DNA of 64,000 nucleotides. Origin: Parus major (lineage: Eukaryota; Chordata; Aves; Passeriformes; Paridae). Positions 1 to 12,056 of the stretch are shown one piece after another. The stretch spans positions 75,299,356 to 75,363,355 of the forward strand of contig NC_031769.1 in NCBI RefSeq assembly GCF_001522545.3. The letters run 5' to 3'. The stretch's first letter is position 1, and the number at the start of each line of letters is the position of its first letter. A program made the position numbers and the translations under genes. The notes beneath the pieces were generated by a model. That model was not told the DNA's origin. It did not search any database and worked only from the letters and a program-made list of their open reading frames with translations.

Positions 1-1221
1 TGCTAATGATATAATTGGAATTCACTTGTCTCACTTTCTACTATCAAATGATTCATCTCTTACTTTTTAATACGTTATTATTTTATTGAAAGTTCTCAAA
101 TTCAAAGTGTTTTCTACTTCACAGACACTACTATTTTCCTCCAATGAAAAAGAAAAGGCAATTATATCTGTGAGCAGCAATTAAAGTATTTGCATGTGTT
201 GGACATAATTCTCTTATTTAACCTGCATTGATTTAATTCTCTTGGATTTAAGACTTCATCCACAAACTTTTGAGAAGAGTGCAGAGGTTTCAACTGACTT
301 CAGTGGAGCTTTTGCTAAAAGTACAGCAGGGCTAGCTCCAAGGAAAACAAGATAAAATCATATTGAATATCAAATATTTATATTGGTCAATGAAAAGGAA
401 TTGGTATTATAGCACCCTGACTAAGCCATTTTTATTGTGATGTCCACTCTCATCACAATCACATCACCTAGCTGCATCTAGAGAAGAAATCCAAAGTGTT
501 TATTAGAAAGATCCAAAGGAGAGATTCCTCATTAATTTTTACTAATAATTCAGTCCTCTTCAAACTACTCAGAGGCCTTAGGAGACAAGCACATATTTAA
601 AATAAAAACAAGTGGAAAAACATGAAAATTCAGGCCTGAAGAAATGTCAGATGCTTTTTTCTGTATTGTCTGTCCAATACAAGGGCTATTATGCAAGGAC
701 TAATATTTAGGCAGTGGCCATCTGCCTCAAAAGCTACGAGAGGTAGTTGACATTTAGGAGAGTAAGTCAACAGAACATGTATTGGGCAGAATCCTTTCTA
801 GTCAACTCTCTAATAAAAAGAAGTCTCCTACGAGAATTTTAACATTTAAAGATCAGCTTGAAGAAACATTTTGGCACAGAAGACTAATAAAAATACTATT
901 TTGTAAAATATTTACTGTTATATGAAAGTAGTAAAAATATCACATGAAACTGAAAGTTATGAAGTTTTGCCTTAACCAGTTCAAGGGAGGAAAGGGAATT
1001 ATTTTCAAAAGTAAACCATGAAAGAAGCAAAAGAATGATTTGATTATTTCTAGGAAGAATGGGAAACATTAGTTAGATTAGATTCAACATGTAAAGCTGA
1101 CTCCTGCCTTCTAGAAGTTAATCAGTGTGAGTACTTATGTTGGTAAACCCACACTTTGTTTAAGGTGTTTGAAAACCTAAATGCAGTATTGAACATTGCA
1201 CTACAGTTCCATTTTTCTTAC
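1..1221 (-). other. DDC: DDC intron 2 (partial)
   Basis: This AT-rich sequence lies downstream, in gene orientation, of the first coding exon of DDC. I looked for the next DDC coding exon, which in the family begins with a Val-Thr-His-Trp-type sequence, and did not find it here, so the intron continues past the window edge. No repeat family was recognised. Confidence 0.6.
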
Positions 1222-1422
1222 CCCTGGCATAATGATCTTCTCAATGTCTTTAAAGACATCCTCAAAGCTCTCAGGATCCTGGGGTGCACACTGTGCAATG
1301 AGGGGCCGTAGATATCCTGGTTCCACATCTGGGAATACCTGTCGTTTCTCTATCTTCTCCAGGTAGTCTGCAACATAGTCCACCATCTCCTTCCCTCTCT
1401 TGCGGAATTCTGCAGCATCCAT
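1222..1422 (-). CDS. DDC: DDC first coding exon (aromatic L-amino-acid decarboxylase)
   Basis: This exon encodes the N-terminal 67 residues of aromatic L-amino-acid decarboxylase, the cytosolic PLP-dependent homodimer that converts L-DOPA to dopamine and 5-hydroxytryptophan to serotonin. The protein starts [20 protein letters not shown] and includes the family signature [12 protein letters not shown] and the exon-final EKIIMPG. The ATG is at 1420-1422. The exon ends in a GTAAGA donor after the glycine codon, in phase 0, and its 201 coding bases equal the length I recall for the mammalian exon. The segment forms the N-terminal dimer-swapping helices; the PLP lysine lies on later exons outside the window. 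The upstream acceptor is ambiguous (exon start at 1446 or 1458), which leaves a short 5' UTR before the ATG. Confidence 0.95.
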
Positions 1423-1458
1423 GAGTATCAGAGTTTAGGGCTTATTCTCAGAAAAGCA

Positions 1459-4400
1459 CTTTAACAGAAAGAGAAAAAATAGTCATTTTTGACAGAAATT
1501 TTTACTGGTTTTAAACCTGTTATTCATATGATTTATAGGAAGACTCATATGGCCATGATATGATTAGATTAGATTAATACAGACAGACAATAAGTTTAGC
1601 AAAGGAGAACAGTAGAAGCACATTGATGAAGATTTAAAAATTACAGATTTATTTCCTACAGCTGCTGGTTGACACAAGGATGTAGCCCTATTAAGTGGCA
1701 CATTAATCAGCTCCCTCTTGCCTTATAGAGAAGAAGTATAAGAAAATAGCCTGCTGTGTGTCTCTATTATAATCTGTAATAATAAGCTATAATAACCACA
1801 GTTATCACAGTGATCCACTGTGCTGCCCTGTCATTTTATCTGCTTCTTGACTCCTGTCTTGCCTCAAGATTTAGCTTTTACTCTTCCTCTACTATGTAGA
1901 TAACAGCATGTAAATGCACATGCTGTTATCTACAAAATTTTGCTTCTTAGTGAGTTTTCAAAAAGAATTCACTTCAAGTTGATCTGTACTGTGTTTTGTA
2001 GGAGAATGTGAGGAAGGTCTGTCTGGGGCTATTTCCAAGATGATGGGCTGCAGCTACAGGTATCCTACCTGAGATAGGAAGACTGTGTGAGCACACCCAC
2101 AGTGATACACAGAGCTGAGATGTTCAGCTTTGAGTTCACTTTCAAAGTGCTCTGCAAATATAAATTCATGGTATTACTGTGCCTGCTCCCACCACCCTGG
2201 CCCACCCAATTTTATTACTCTATGTAGCTATGCATTTTGAGTACTCAGTGAGTATATGACTGGAACTTTTTATTCACTGAGTATCAAAAAAGTGTCCCAG
2301 AGTCTTTATACACTCAGATTGAGCAATACTGTTCCTTGGAATCCAGTCAGAAGATTGGCAAGAAGATTGGCAAGAGGAAAAAGGATACTCACTGCTGGTC
2401 TCAAGAACTATTATGCTTACTTCACACACCTGTAGATCTTCACTTTGTAAGAAAATAATTATATTAAGCACAATGTATTAGATAATTAGGAGAAAATTTT
2501 TCAGATATCAAGTATTTGTGATAAGGATTTCTAACCGAGGATATCATTTAGAGAAAAGGGAACCTCCTTGTCTTTATTACATTTGAATTAGTACTGTAAA
2601 ATCACAAAAGAAAGATATAATTAATAAGCACTGTCTTAGAGACATCTCTGCTGCTACAAACAGAGGATCTGGGATTTGTGTGGAACAGCTGCTGCTGCTA
2701 CTTAAGAAGGCAGGTGCTTCACGAAACACTTTAAAGAGCACAGTAGGGACCTGCAGAGTAGGGACCTCTAGATCCCCAGTGATGCATGTTCTTGTTGCTA
2801 TTTTACTAGAGTTTTAGTATTCTCTTTCATCATCATGCAAGTGTTTATTTGGCTCTGTCTATACCTTTCATAAAGGGGTATTATGACCTTTCTCATATCT
2901 TGCCACTAAGTTGCTGGAAATACATTACCAGTGGTCATTACAGTCCTTAGAATGTGCAGTGGGCAGCTTTTTGTGTTACCTCCCTTTTGAAAAGCTGTGT
3001 TTAAGGAAGTAGTTTTGTTTCTACACCTTTATAATCAAGATGATTCAATTTCTTCCCTACCCCCTAAATTTTATGTGCATTTTCATTTAACACATCTTTG
3101 ATCGTTCTTCAAAATAGCAATGAAGCCCTAAAGAACTTTCATGAGGTGATCTGTTATTTTTTTCCTCTGGTTTCAGAGAAAAAAGCTGTGAAAAAAAGAA
3201 TTTAACACACAACTCACAAATTAGTGGGAAATGCCTGAGACTGAACTATCTCAGAACGTGAGGACTGGTGTTTCCAGTACTGCTGTTGGTCACCACTGTG
3301 CTGCAGTTATTCTTACAGAATAACTGTTCGGTATCTCATTTTACATCTGTGGTTCCAGTGAATCCCAAGTACAGCATCAAGACAGGTAAGAGTAGCACTG
3401 TGTAAGAGCATCACTCTACTACTCTCTAGCTTTACTTTGTAGTTTTCAAATAAAAAGGACCACTTAACATAAAAACTCCTGTGGATCACATGGTCTTTTC
3501 CTAAAATACAAATCAAATGGCACAAATTAAGCTCATAACAGCTCACAAACACACAGAAAATAAATAATTTACTTCACTGGAAAAAAAAAAAAAAAAATTT
3601 ACTTTTCCATATTACCAGAACATACATGGTATGTTTCATAGCTTGTCACCATTTTTCCATGACCTGATTTTTTTTTTTACCTGAAATTTGTAGTACAAGT
3701 AACATTTATATCATCTTGTTGCTACACACTAGGCTGATATAATTTATTGTTATTTTTATTATTAGAAGTTTAGACGAAGTTCTTTTTGAATATCAGGATA
3801 CGCAAATAAAATATTGTATCTAAGTATCAGATACACATTCTGTGGTTTTAGTCTATTGTTATTGAACTCAATTTGACAAAATACATATCTTGTATAATCA
3901 CTAGGATCTTGCTTATTATTGGCTGACTTTACCTCTTCCCAAGAATGGGAGGCTCACTGGCTCATCCTAGCATTGTTTTGGCTGAACTGCTTCTGCCATA
4001 AATCATTATTGCAATAGCAAAATTCAGCTAAAGAATTGAATTACAGGGGAAACCCACTGTTTTGCATGGAAGAAGTAACTGGACCAGGAAGTTTAAACAT
4101 TAAGAACTGAAGGTTGAGCCTTTCATCTCAAAGGTGTTACAGTGGTTGCAGTGTTATAAATTGATAAAGTAGTATTTACTTAACCTTTAATACTCTTACA
4201 ATTCAGTTTGATGCAGTGAAGTATGTCAAACTGCTTCAGTCTGAAGCAAAGTATTTAACTCTTCCTTCCTCCAAAGACAATACCAAAAAATGTAAAATCT
4301 ACTTTTTTTCTATTAATGAATCTTCCTAAAAGTTCTTCCCTGAAAATTCCATACCTACAGGGGAACTGTGAAAGCATACTCCTTGCAGGAACACAGTGGC

Positions 4401-6892
4401 CATCCTTTTCACCTCCTATTTTATATCTGTTCTTCTGTGAGTGACAAGACCCACTTACACTTTCATCCCTATTTTTATTCTCTTCCTGAACTGTTCACTA
4501 TAGATCTCACTTCATCTGCTTGGAAGTACTACTTGCTATGGAAGCCATGTCCAGCAGATAATTGCAATACTCCCTAGTGAGTACTATCCAAATTCAAATT
4601 ACTTCACTTCTTCACCAGTACAGAATATTACTACCTCTTGCATGCACACAAAACTCATGTACAATGCAACAACACAATGCATAGGGAGAGACCTTCCCAC
4701 TATGCCAGTATATTTTAAAAATATAGAGATTTTTCTAAGAAGAAAAATACTTCAGACAACTCAGGCCCTAGGGTTTAAAATGAAAATACTGTTTGAGAGC
4801 ATCCGTATTTTCTGAAGGGATGAGCATTACAGTCTGCATGCACTCAAATATCCACTTAACTTGAATGAACTTAAATTCCAAAATAATGCAAGCAAAAACT
4901 AAATGGAAATTTAAGAGAAACTAAGCCTCTTTCTAAAGTATTTAATAGTGGTCTAGCTTCTTGAAGGCCCCTAAAGTGTGAGAAAGTCTCCACACTCTCA
5001 GAGATCCTACACCTCCCAGGATGAGTTTCAGTATATTTAGTACCTGCAAGCTGAAACCCAAGTGAGGAGAGCACAGCTTCCCAGGAGGTGCCCTGCCTAA
5101 TTATCACCTACCATACTGTGAGCAGTCTGAAAGCAAATTCATTGACAGCCTCACTCTGATTGATACAATACAATTTCACCAAGCATATATTCTGCCTGAG
5201 CATTTTTGTTCCCAGTAAGAATCAATGGCTATTGTCACCACTGCACACTTCAGATCAAATCCCACATTACTGGAGAAGATTGAGTTCTGCTCTAAACTGC
5301 AGGTAAAACCAAGAAAAATCATGCTAAACCTTAAATTATATCAGTGTATCTTTTTTTACTTATTCATAGATAAACTCCGTGGTCTTTGGATTTTCCTGTA
5401 ATTTGTCAGAGGACAAGTACACCACACAATCTAAAGTTGGCATATCCTTTGTTGCTTTTTTTAAACTACTCCTACCTCAGTGCACTGAAATAAGAATACA
5501 GACATATTTTATTTTACTGAAGTTACCAAAAATTGTTGCTAGTCTTTAGATTGTACATGTTCATTTGCAAGCAGTTTTCTACTTTATCTGAAACTGGACC
5601 ATACAAATGAGTAGTTTACATACAAGTAATTATTAAAGATTATGTTAATAACATTCAGCTTATTTATTATTTCTGTTGAAAAAGTATTGACTATGGTTTT
5701 AGAATCTGGGTGGGTTTTTTAGTATTTACTAAATATGAATATAAAATATACCTAAATGCTATTTGTTATGAGAAAGAGAAAAAAGATGAAAAAGCAGAAA
5801 AAGAGCAAAAAAGAGGAAATGTAGAATAAATGAGAGAGGTATATTTGATGCATTATAATTTTATGTCTGCCTCTTCTCCAGTTCATCAATCTAAAATAAA
5901 CATCAGCTAGCAAAATAAAATCTTTTAGCAGCTCCTGTTCATAAATACAGACAGGAAGAGTGCATAGACACATTAATAGCACCTATAACTGACAGCTGTA
6001 TTTGCTCAAAAAAAGTAATAACTGTGTATCTTTCCAATATATGAGACAAGTGCATTTTCTATTCTGCCAACTGACTGTTGCAGAACAAAATGTAATTTAA
6101 GGGCTCATGGTGCTTCAGTGACACCACTGAAGCCATGAAGACTTCCTGCTACTGAACCCAACTGAAGGTTTTTGCAGCTGTTGCCACTGTTAAGCTGAAC
6201 TTCCCCTGCTGGCAATAGGATATTGCCAGAAAAAGAGCTTAAGAACGAATTTTATTTCAGCACAAGTAAAAAGGAACTGGATCTACTCTGTACTTCTACC
6301 TTTGCACAAGTCAAGAATTAGGAGTATATGTTACAATCACTACATTTTATCTAAAGAATTACATTTTCCAGAAGTTGCTGGCTGTATTCATTTCTTGTCA
6401 CTGGCACAGAGTTAGGAACTTCATAATGTTCCCTGCTGAGCTCTTAATACAGTGACGGGAAAGGGTTATTTCTGAGGAAAACTTCATCCTAAAAATGTAA
6501 TGCATTTAATTTATCTTGAAATTTTATTATTCAGAATATTTGATAGAGAATTTCTCAAGTTCTGCTTGGTTATTGCAAGCACTGCTGTACTTGGAAAAAG
6601 AAGATACAAACTTTTGTATACATGCAATTCTACATAGACGTATATAAACAGTTACAGCTGACATACATCAGATGTAAAAACAAGAAAACGCAACATAATA
6701 GGTGTACACTACATTGTGCGAACTTGGATTAAAAATAAATGCTGCTATTTATTATTATCATCCCTAAAATAACACAAACTGGCTGTTTATTAACTGATCT
6801 CCCACTCTCCATAACCAATTGTTGCATTAATCCAAATGTACCTACTTGAATTTAATAACCATAAAGCCTTAAGGAAAAAGATTGTTACTTAC
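1459..6892 (-). other. DDC: DDC intron 1
   Basis: This sequence separates the first coding exon from the predicted non-coding leader exon. It is AT-rich and without a supported gene. It contains a perfect 17-bp inverted repeat at 1895-1934, a short tandem duplication near 2350-2373 and an A-run at 3581-3597. Open frames on either strand are short and resemble no protein I know. Confidence 0.5.
1895..1934. repeat. perfect inverted repeat (hairpin)
   Basis: Two 17-base arms, the left reading TGTAGATAACAGCATGT, are perfect reverse complements separated by a six-base AAATGC loop. Each arm carries a GATAA core. It is too short for a typical pre-miRNA and no function can be read from it. Confidence 0.85.
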
Positions 6893-6966
6893 AACGAGTT
6901 GGTAAGGTTTTTGCTTCTCCCCTGCCCTTCTCACTGCCTGTCTTTGCTCCTCAGTGACAGCTATAA
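6893..6966 (-). other. DDC: candidate non-coding first exon of DDC (5' UTR)
   Basis: In minus orientation a TATATAT element (6991-6997) is followed about 25-30 bases later by a likely start region near 6966. A stretch without any ATG then runs to a consensus GTAAGT donor whose GT is the complement of 6891-6892. This is what a leader exon spliced to the coding exon at 1222-1422 should look like. Mammalian DDC has alternative non-coding first exons for neuronal and non-neuronal transcripts. Which type this would be cannot be decided from sequence, and the exon is a prediction. Confidence 0.5.
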
Positions 6967-6990
6967 AGCAGAGAGGATGCAGTTGCCAGC

Positions 6991-6997
6991 ATATATA
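6991..6997 (-). promoter_or_regulatory. DDC: TATA box of the candidate DDC promoter
   Basis: The minus strand reads GCCTATATATGC here. It lies at the right distance upstream of the candidate leader exon, and a G-rich, GC-box-like stretch lies further upstream around 7070-7085. The position relative to a good donor supports promoter use, but no transcript evidence is available. Confidence 0.5.
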
Positions 6998-6999
6998 GG

Positions 7000-9732
7000 C
7001 AGAGTATCCATGTCCCTTCAGCCTATCACAGCCACGGGCTTTGCACTGAACGTGCAGCAGCAGCATCTCCCCCTCCTCCCACAGCTCCTCCAAAATACAC
7101 TTCACAAAGAAAGCTCCCCAAAAAGCAGTAGGATCCGACCGAGAAACGGCTCTTGCCTAGGTTATCTCTGCAGTTCCCTGTGTTTTCTTCCAGGGGCTCC
7201 ATTCACAAGTTCATTAGCAGTGAGTGTCTGATCACATGCTCCCCATCTGTGCTGCACACTCTGGGACATTGCTACTAAGGCTGCTGCAGTAAAAGCAAGT
7301 GCTTTGATTCACTTCTGTGAAATATTATTGCCAGGAAAGAAACACGGATGTGGTTGAAGTATCACTCAAGTGACTGCAAGCTCTCAGCAGGTATATAGCT
7401 ATGGAATTAACATCTCCAGATAAGTTTTATCCAACTTTTCCCAGTTTCTCTCTTTAATCATATGTACACTTAAAAGCAATTCTAAGCATTTAAGATTGTT
7501 TTTCCCATTCTAAAAAAAATTATGTGGAGTTCTCTTTCCTAGATGGATCCAGATGACTTCCTGTCATTTTTATTTCAGTCAAGTTAATCTAAGAAAAAAA
7601 AATACTATCAGCATTTCGTAGTCCTAAACAGCTTATAGCCAGGCAGTGTGACAGACTTGGGATGGTCATTGCTCTCAGACCAGTCTCCAGTCCCAGCACT
7701 ATTGTTACAGCCAACCTTTTTGTGAAGGAGAAAAAACTCACAGCTTTTTAATACTGTCATAGCTGTGTTTGCTCTTCTAATGTTACACTAATGACAACTC
7801 TGCTACAATTCTGGAAGAGCCTATTCAAAATAAAAACAGGACCTAAACTCCCCAGGTGAGCTTTCTGGTGTCATTGCACTTGTGCCAGATTATTCTATGA
7901 TCTGACTTGCATTTCCAGTGCCTGCGTTGGCTGCTATAATGATTAGTTCTGCGATCATGAAAAGCATCAAGAAGTCCCAGTCAATTGCTTCAGCTTCTGA
8001 GATGTTTTCCACATCAAATCATCAAAACTTCTGAGTGCACAGGGTTACAAACTAGGCATACTGGGACCCCACAGGAAAGCAAGTGATTTGGAGACTTTTC
8101 CTGTTTCATTCTTTTCTTCCTGAATTTGACTGAAAAGGCTGAAAATTCAAAATTTGTTGTGAAGGTATAAGAGATGCAAAAACTGAAGCTGTCTCTAGTA
8201 AACTTAAAGATAACTGAAATCTCACTTCAATATTCCATCCAAACGGCTTGCAAAAGCTAAATATCTTTCAAAGGAAATTAAAAATAGAAACTAAAATTAA
8301 GATTGGAGCACTAAAATCATGTGTTAAAAATCATTTAATCAGTGCTGAAATACAACCTCAAAGTCACCTGATGTGTTTTTATTTCTCTGCTGTACCTGTA
8401 AAGCTTGCTGTGAAGAGGCAATAGCCACATTTTCCATTAAAATATTTTTTTGTAATTTCTCAGGAAGAAAAATGAAATAAAGGTACAACAGGCAAGCTGA
8501 GAAAGGCGAATTAAATGCCCTTCTAAAAAGCATGTTCCATGTCTCTTCTACAATTTAGAAATTCTTCTTGCTCATATTAGTTTGGTAATTCTCATCATCA
8601 ACTCTTGGCAATAATCAACTCTTTGTTAACAGAATCTTTCTGTGGTGGACAAAAAGAAGATGAAGTTTTCTATCATAGGTGCTGGTTAAGTCAGACCTGA
8701 TGTGGCCCTGTGAATTTGTTCCAGACCCTTCAGAATGCTCTCTCTTTCAAAGCCAGGGAACAACTTTGTTTACTGCTGAAACACAACAAATAGAGATCCC
8801 CTTTTTAGTGCCAAACTGTTCCAAAATTCAGGATATTAGCATGTGAGCAATAACACATGATCCCAAAAGGTTTACAGGATGGGGCTTGTTGGTAAGCACC
8901 CAACAGACCTATTATTCACAGCCAACAAGAGACAAGCTTCAATATGTTTTTGCACGTGGAAGTCAACTGTGATTATAAACGATACCGTGTCCATGCAGTA
9001 ATAGCACCAATTTATTACCATTACTGAACCCTTTGGATTGCAAATGAGAGAGAGGGAGAGAAGCTGTGTTTGAACAGGAGGCTCCAGCACAGCACCAGAA
9101 AATAAAGCAGACCATGTGTTCTCAGTCACTGCAGTCCCATTGTCAGTCCATTTGCAAAGACATGGATCAAAGCAGATGGGATTAAAGTTTGTACCCACTT
9201 TCTAATAGCTTTCTCCTCTTCCATGACTGTACAATGCAGGTTAGAAATGAAAAGGCAGTTTCCTCAGGCTTTTAGTCCAGTTATGATTAGATGGCTCTAC
9301 TCCCAACTTTGTTTTTCCCTCACCTGAATAGCCTGACACTCTTCTCATGCTAGCCTCGTGGTGTGGTACTAAATTTGATGAAGATGTGTTTGGGCTCTAG
9401 TTCACTGAGCCTAGCATTATTTGAAGAAAAACTTCTGAGTTGTAACATGAAGGGCTTTAAATTCATTCAGACATACTCAATATCTTAGACATTGAGAAAA
9501 ATAATTTGAAACAATTAATTTGGGATTTAAGGCAATGTTTCTGCCTCTTTTCCACATTTGGTGTTGAAGGAACAGTCACTATGCATAAAAAACAATCACT
9601 ATGCAGTTGCCTATGCATAAAAAACCCCACTGATTTATTGTATTTGGTTTACTCTGTGTCTGTACTTTAAGGATGCTATCTGGAAACTGTAGGCATTTTT
9701 ATCAGTTTTCCTTGCAGTTGCTTCTTTATGGA
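7000..9732. other. DDC upstream flank, no gene seen
   Basis: No coding exon or recognisable repeat was identified. It begins with the proximal DDC promoter region and continues as unique-looking, moderately AT-rich DNA. Short direct repeats of a TATGCATAAAAAAC-like unit occur around 9579-9626. Confidence 0.5.
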
Positions 9733-10101
9733 TGTTAACTGTGAAGCAAGGAGCAAAGTGCCTGTAGAAATTGCAGGCCGCATAGCTTTCTCAGTCTTGC
9801 CTGAGAAAGTGGTCTGGGAAATCATGGGGAGGAATTAAAACAATCCTCACAGACAGAAAACAGCCTTGCAGGTGCTGTTTGTCTGTTCCTTGTTTTCTTG
9901 CAAGAGAAGGTCGAGGGGTGTTGTACCCCACTGACCAATGATGGTGATGTGTTAGTTTACTAGCCAATAAGAGTTTCTTTTCTGTACTTTTCATGTATCG
10001 GTCTATAAAAAAGACCTGAAGTAATAAACCAAGAGAAATTCTCCTGATCGACTCCCTAGAGAGTCTGTGTTTTTCTTCTTGCCGTTCCTAATAGAGCAAC
10101 A
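9733..10101 (+). mobile_element. solo LTR of an endogenous retrovirus
   Basis: The segment has LTR architecture in order: TGTT at the start, CCAAT at 9964-9968, TATAAAA at 10004-10010, AATAAA at 10023-10028 and AACA at the end, so the termini form a short inverted repeat. The short TATA-to-poly(A) spacing fits a compact R region. No gag, pol or env frame lies beside it, so it is a solo LTR. The 5' boundary is uncertain by a few bases because an alternative start at 9729 is flanked by CTTCTTTA, against CTTCTTCA after the 3' end. Its promoter points away from DDC. Confidence 0.75.
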
Positions 10102-11519
10102 CTTCTTCAAAAAGAGAACAGTAGTAGAACCCCACCTTTGTCTTTCTTTTTCCCTCAGTATATTCTTCCATTAATGTTATACTAGTTACAGGAAATTATC
10201 TATGAGAAGAGTAAAAGAAACATAAGTGAGAATGGAATGAAATATCCTCTAATGTTCCATAAACAAGCTCCAACTATGCATAAGCACAAATATGAGACAA
10301 GAGGACACTATTTTAGATAAAATGTGCAACTAACAATTTTCTAATCAAAACAAAAGGGTGTATATCCTTTGGAAGTAAGTAAGAATTAAATAAAGCCTTC
10401 AGACACAAATAGATGGATTACTCTCAACGTACGAGGATAAAACCTAAGTCTCCTGCCAAACATAAGTAGACTTTGCAACAGATTAGCCAGGAAATGAATC
10501 TGAGACAGAACTGACAAACTGGGAAAGTAACTATCCTCTTTTTTCATAAATATTTTATGTGTGACTTGTTTTCCCTGTTCAGTTCCTACTGCTGGTTGTG
10601 TGAACATGTGAAGGCAAACCAAAGAAGGAAAAAAAGGAACTGCTAACTAAGTGAACATGGACACAGACTCACACACACAGTTTCAGAGGAGTTAATGTAC
10701 CATTTGCTGGTTCGAGGCAGCCTGAGCATATTACTCTTATGGAAGCAAGCCTGCAGAAAAGAGAGGTTGTGATGAACTGAAAAAGTGTCAACAGAAAAAC
10801 TGACAGGCTGTGAAGAGTCACAGAGACAGTGAGAGCAGGCTGCAATCACAGTAGGCAGACTCTTCCAATACAGAGATAGGAATAGCTTCTGCTGTGAGCT
10901 GAGATGTGCTTACCTAGGGGCGTAGGCACTGCCAGGGCACTCGTCCAGCTATGTATTGCTCACAGAGAGTGTTCTCAAGCATTGACTATTGTGAGCTTCA
11001 CAGAAGCTATGGCTGACAGATGAACCACTATGAGGCCTTAAATGTGCTGTGAAGACCTCATGTTAGAAAAGCAAGACAGAGCAATTAGTTTATGAACGGA
11101 ATAACCCCGTGTGGATGAAAAGACAGACCCAGGTGAGGCATGAGGAACAAAGATGGCTTGAGATACAGAGGGAACACAATGCAGTGCTTGTTCTTGAGCA
11201 AGTGATTTGTCTGGATCACTGTTTACAAGGATATCAAAGAACATACAATTCTTGGTTGAGAAAGTATTTTGCCACTGACTGTGATTAATGTCTTGTCACA
11301 AAGGGCCATGCACTTGCAATAAGCTTGGAAGAGCATTTGCCACCACTGTAAGACTTGAGTCATTCTGGAAAGAATGAGAACATCACTAGAGTCTCTTCAT
11401 AAAGAGAATGTTGGTGGCCAGTTGTCTGAGATTACAGCAAGTACCATGGCAAGAGATCACACCAGTGTTTCTTGCTATACCTTCCTGTCAGCTTTTCTGC
11501 AAAGGCATTTTTGGCTCCC
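10102..11519. other. intergenic, no gene seen
   Basis: No coding exon was recognised. The part from about 11,030 may belong to the ERV element that follows, whose 5' boundary I could not fix. Confidence 0.4.
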
Positions 11520-12056
11520 CTTCAGTCTGTGCTAACACATGCATCTTTCCAGAAAAGACCAATTCAAAGCTTCAAGAGACTTAATGCTTAGTAGAGCACA
11601 TTGGAAAGGTTCATGGAGGACTGTCTCCTGTGGGAGGGACCCCGTGCTGGAGCACGGGAAGGACTCCTCTACCTGAGCAGCAGGAGAAACAACTTGTTGT
11701 GAATTGACCATAAACCTCCATTCCCTCTCTCCCATCACCACTGGGGAAGGAGGAGGTAGAGTTTGTGAAGGAGGGAAGGGTGGGCTAAAGGTGTTTTAAG
11801 GATTTATTTTACTTCTTATTATCCTGCTTTGGTTTAATTAGTAACAAAACTAACTGGTTTTGTTAGTAATGATTCAATTAATATCCCGAACTCAAGCCTG
11901 TTTTTCCCATGATAATATTTGATGAGTGATCTCTCCCAGTCCTTATCTTAACCCAGGAACCCTTGGTTACATTTTCTCTCCCCTGTCCAGCTGTGGAGGG
12001 AAGTGACAGAGAGGATTTGGTGGGTGCTGGCATCCAGCCAGGGTCAGCCCACTACA
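11520..12056 (+). mobile_element. ERV-type LTR, passerine-like
   Basis: The segment ends with the characteristic tail GGCATCCAGCCAGGGTCAGC followed by CCACTACA. Before it come a T-rich stretch with TTTATTTTACTTCTTATTAT and the conserved AACTCAAGCCTGTTTTTCCC. I recognise this combination as a high-copy LTR of songbird genomes. No internal retroviral coding region adjoins it. The 3' end near 12056 is clear; the 5' end may lie as far left as about 11,290. Confidence 0.65.

Noticed and set aside
6836..7231. 131-codon plus-strand frame over the DDC promoter region
   Set aside because: It overlaps the predicted TATA box and leader exon on the other strand and has no recognisable homology.
10706..10720. 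GGTTCGAGGC resembling a tRNA B box
   Set aside because: No matching A box, acceptor stem or cloverleaf can be drawn around it.
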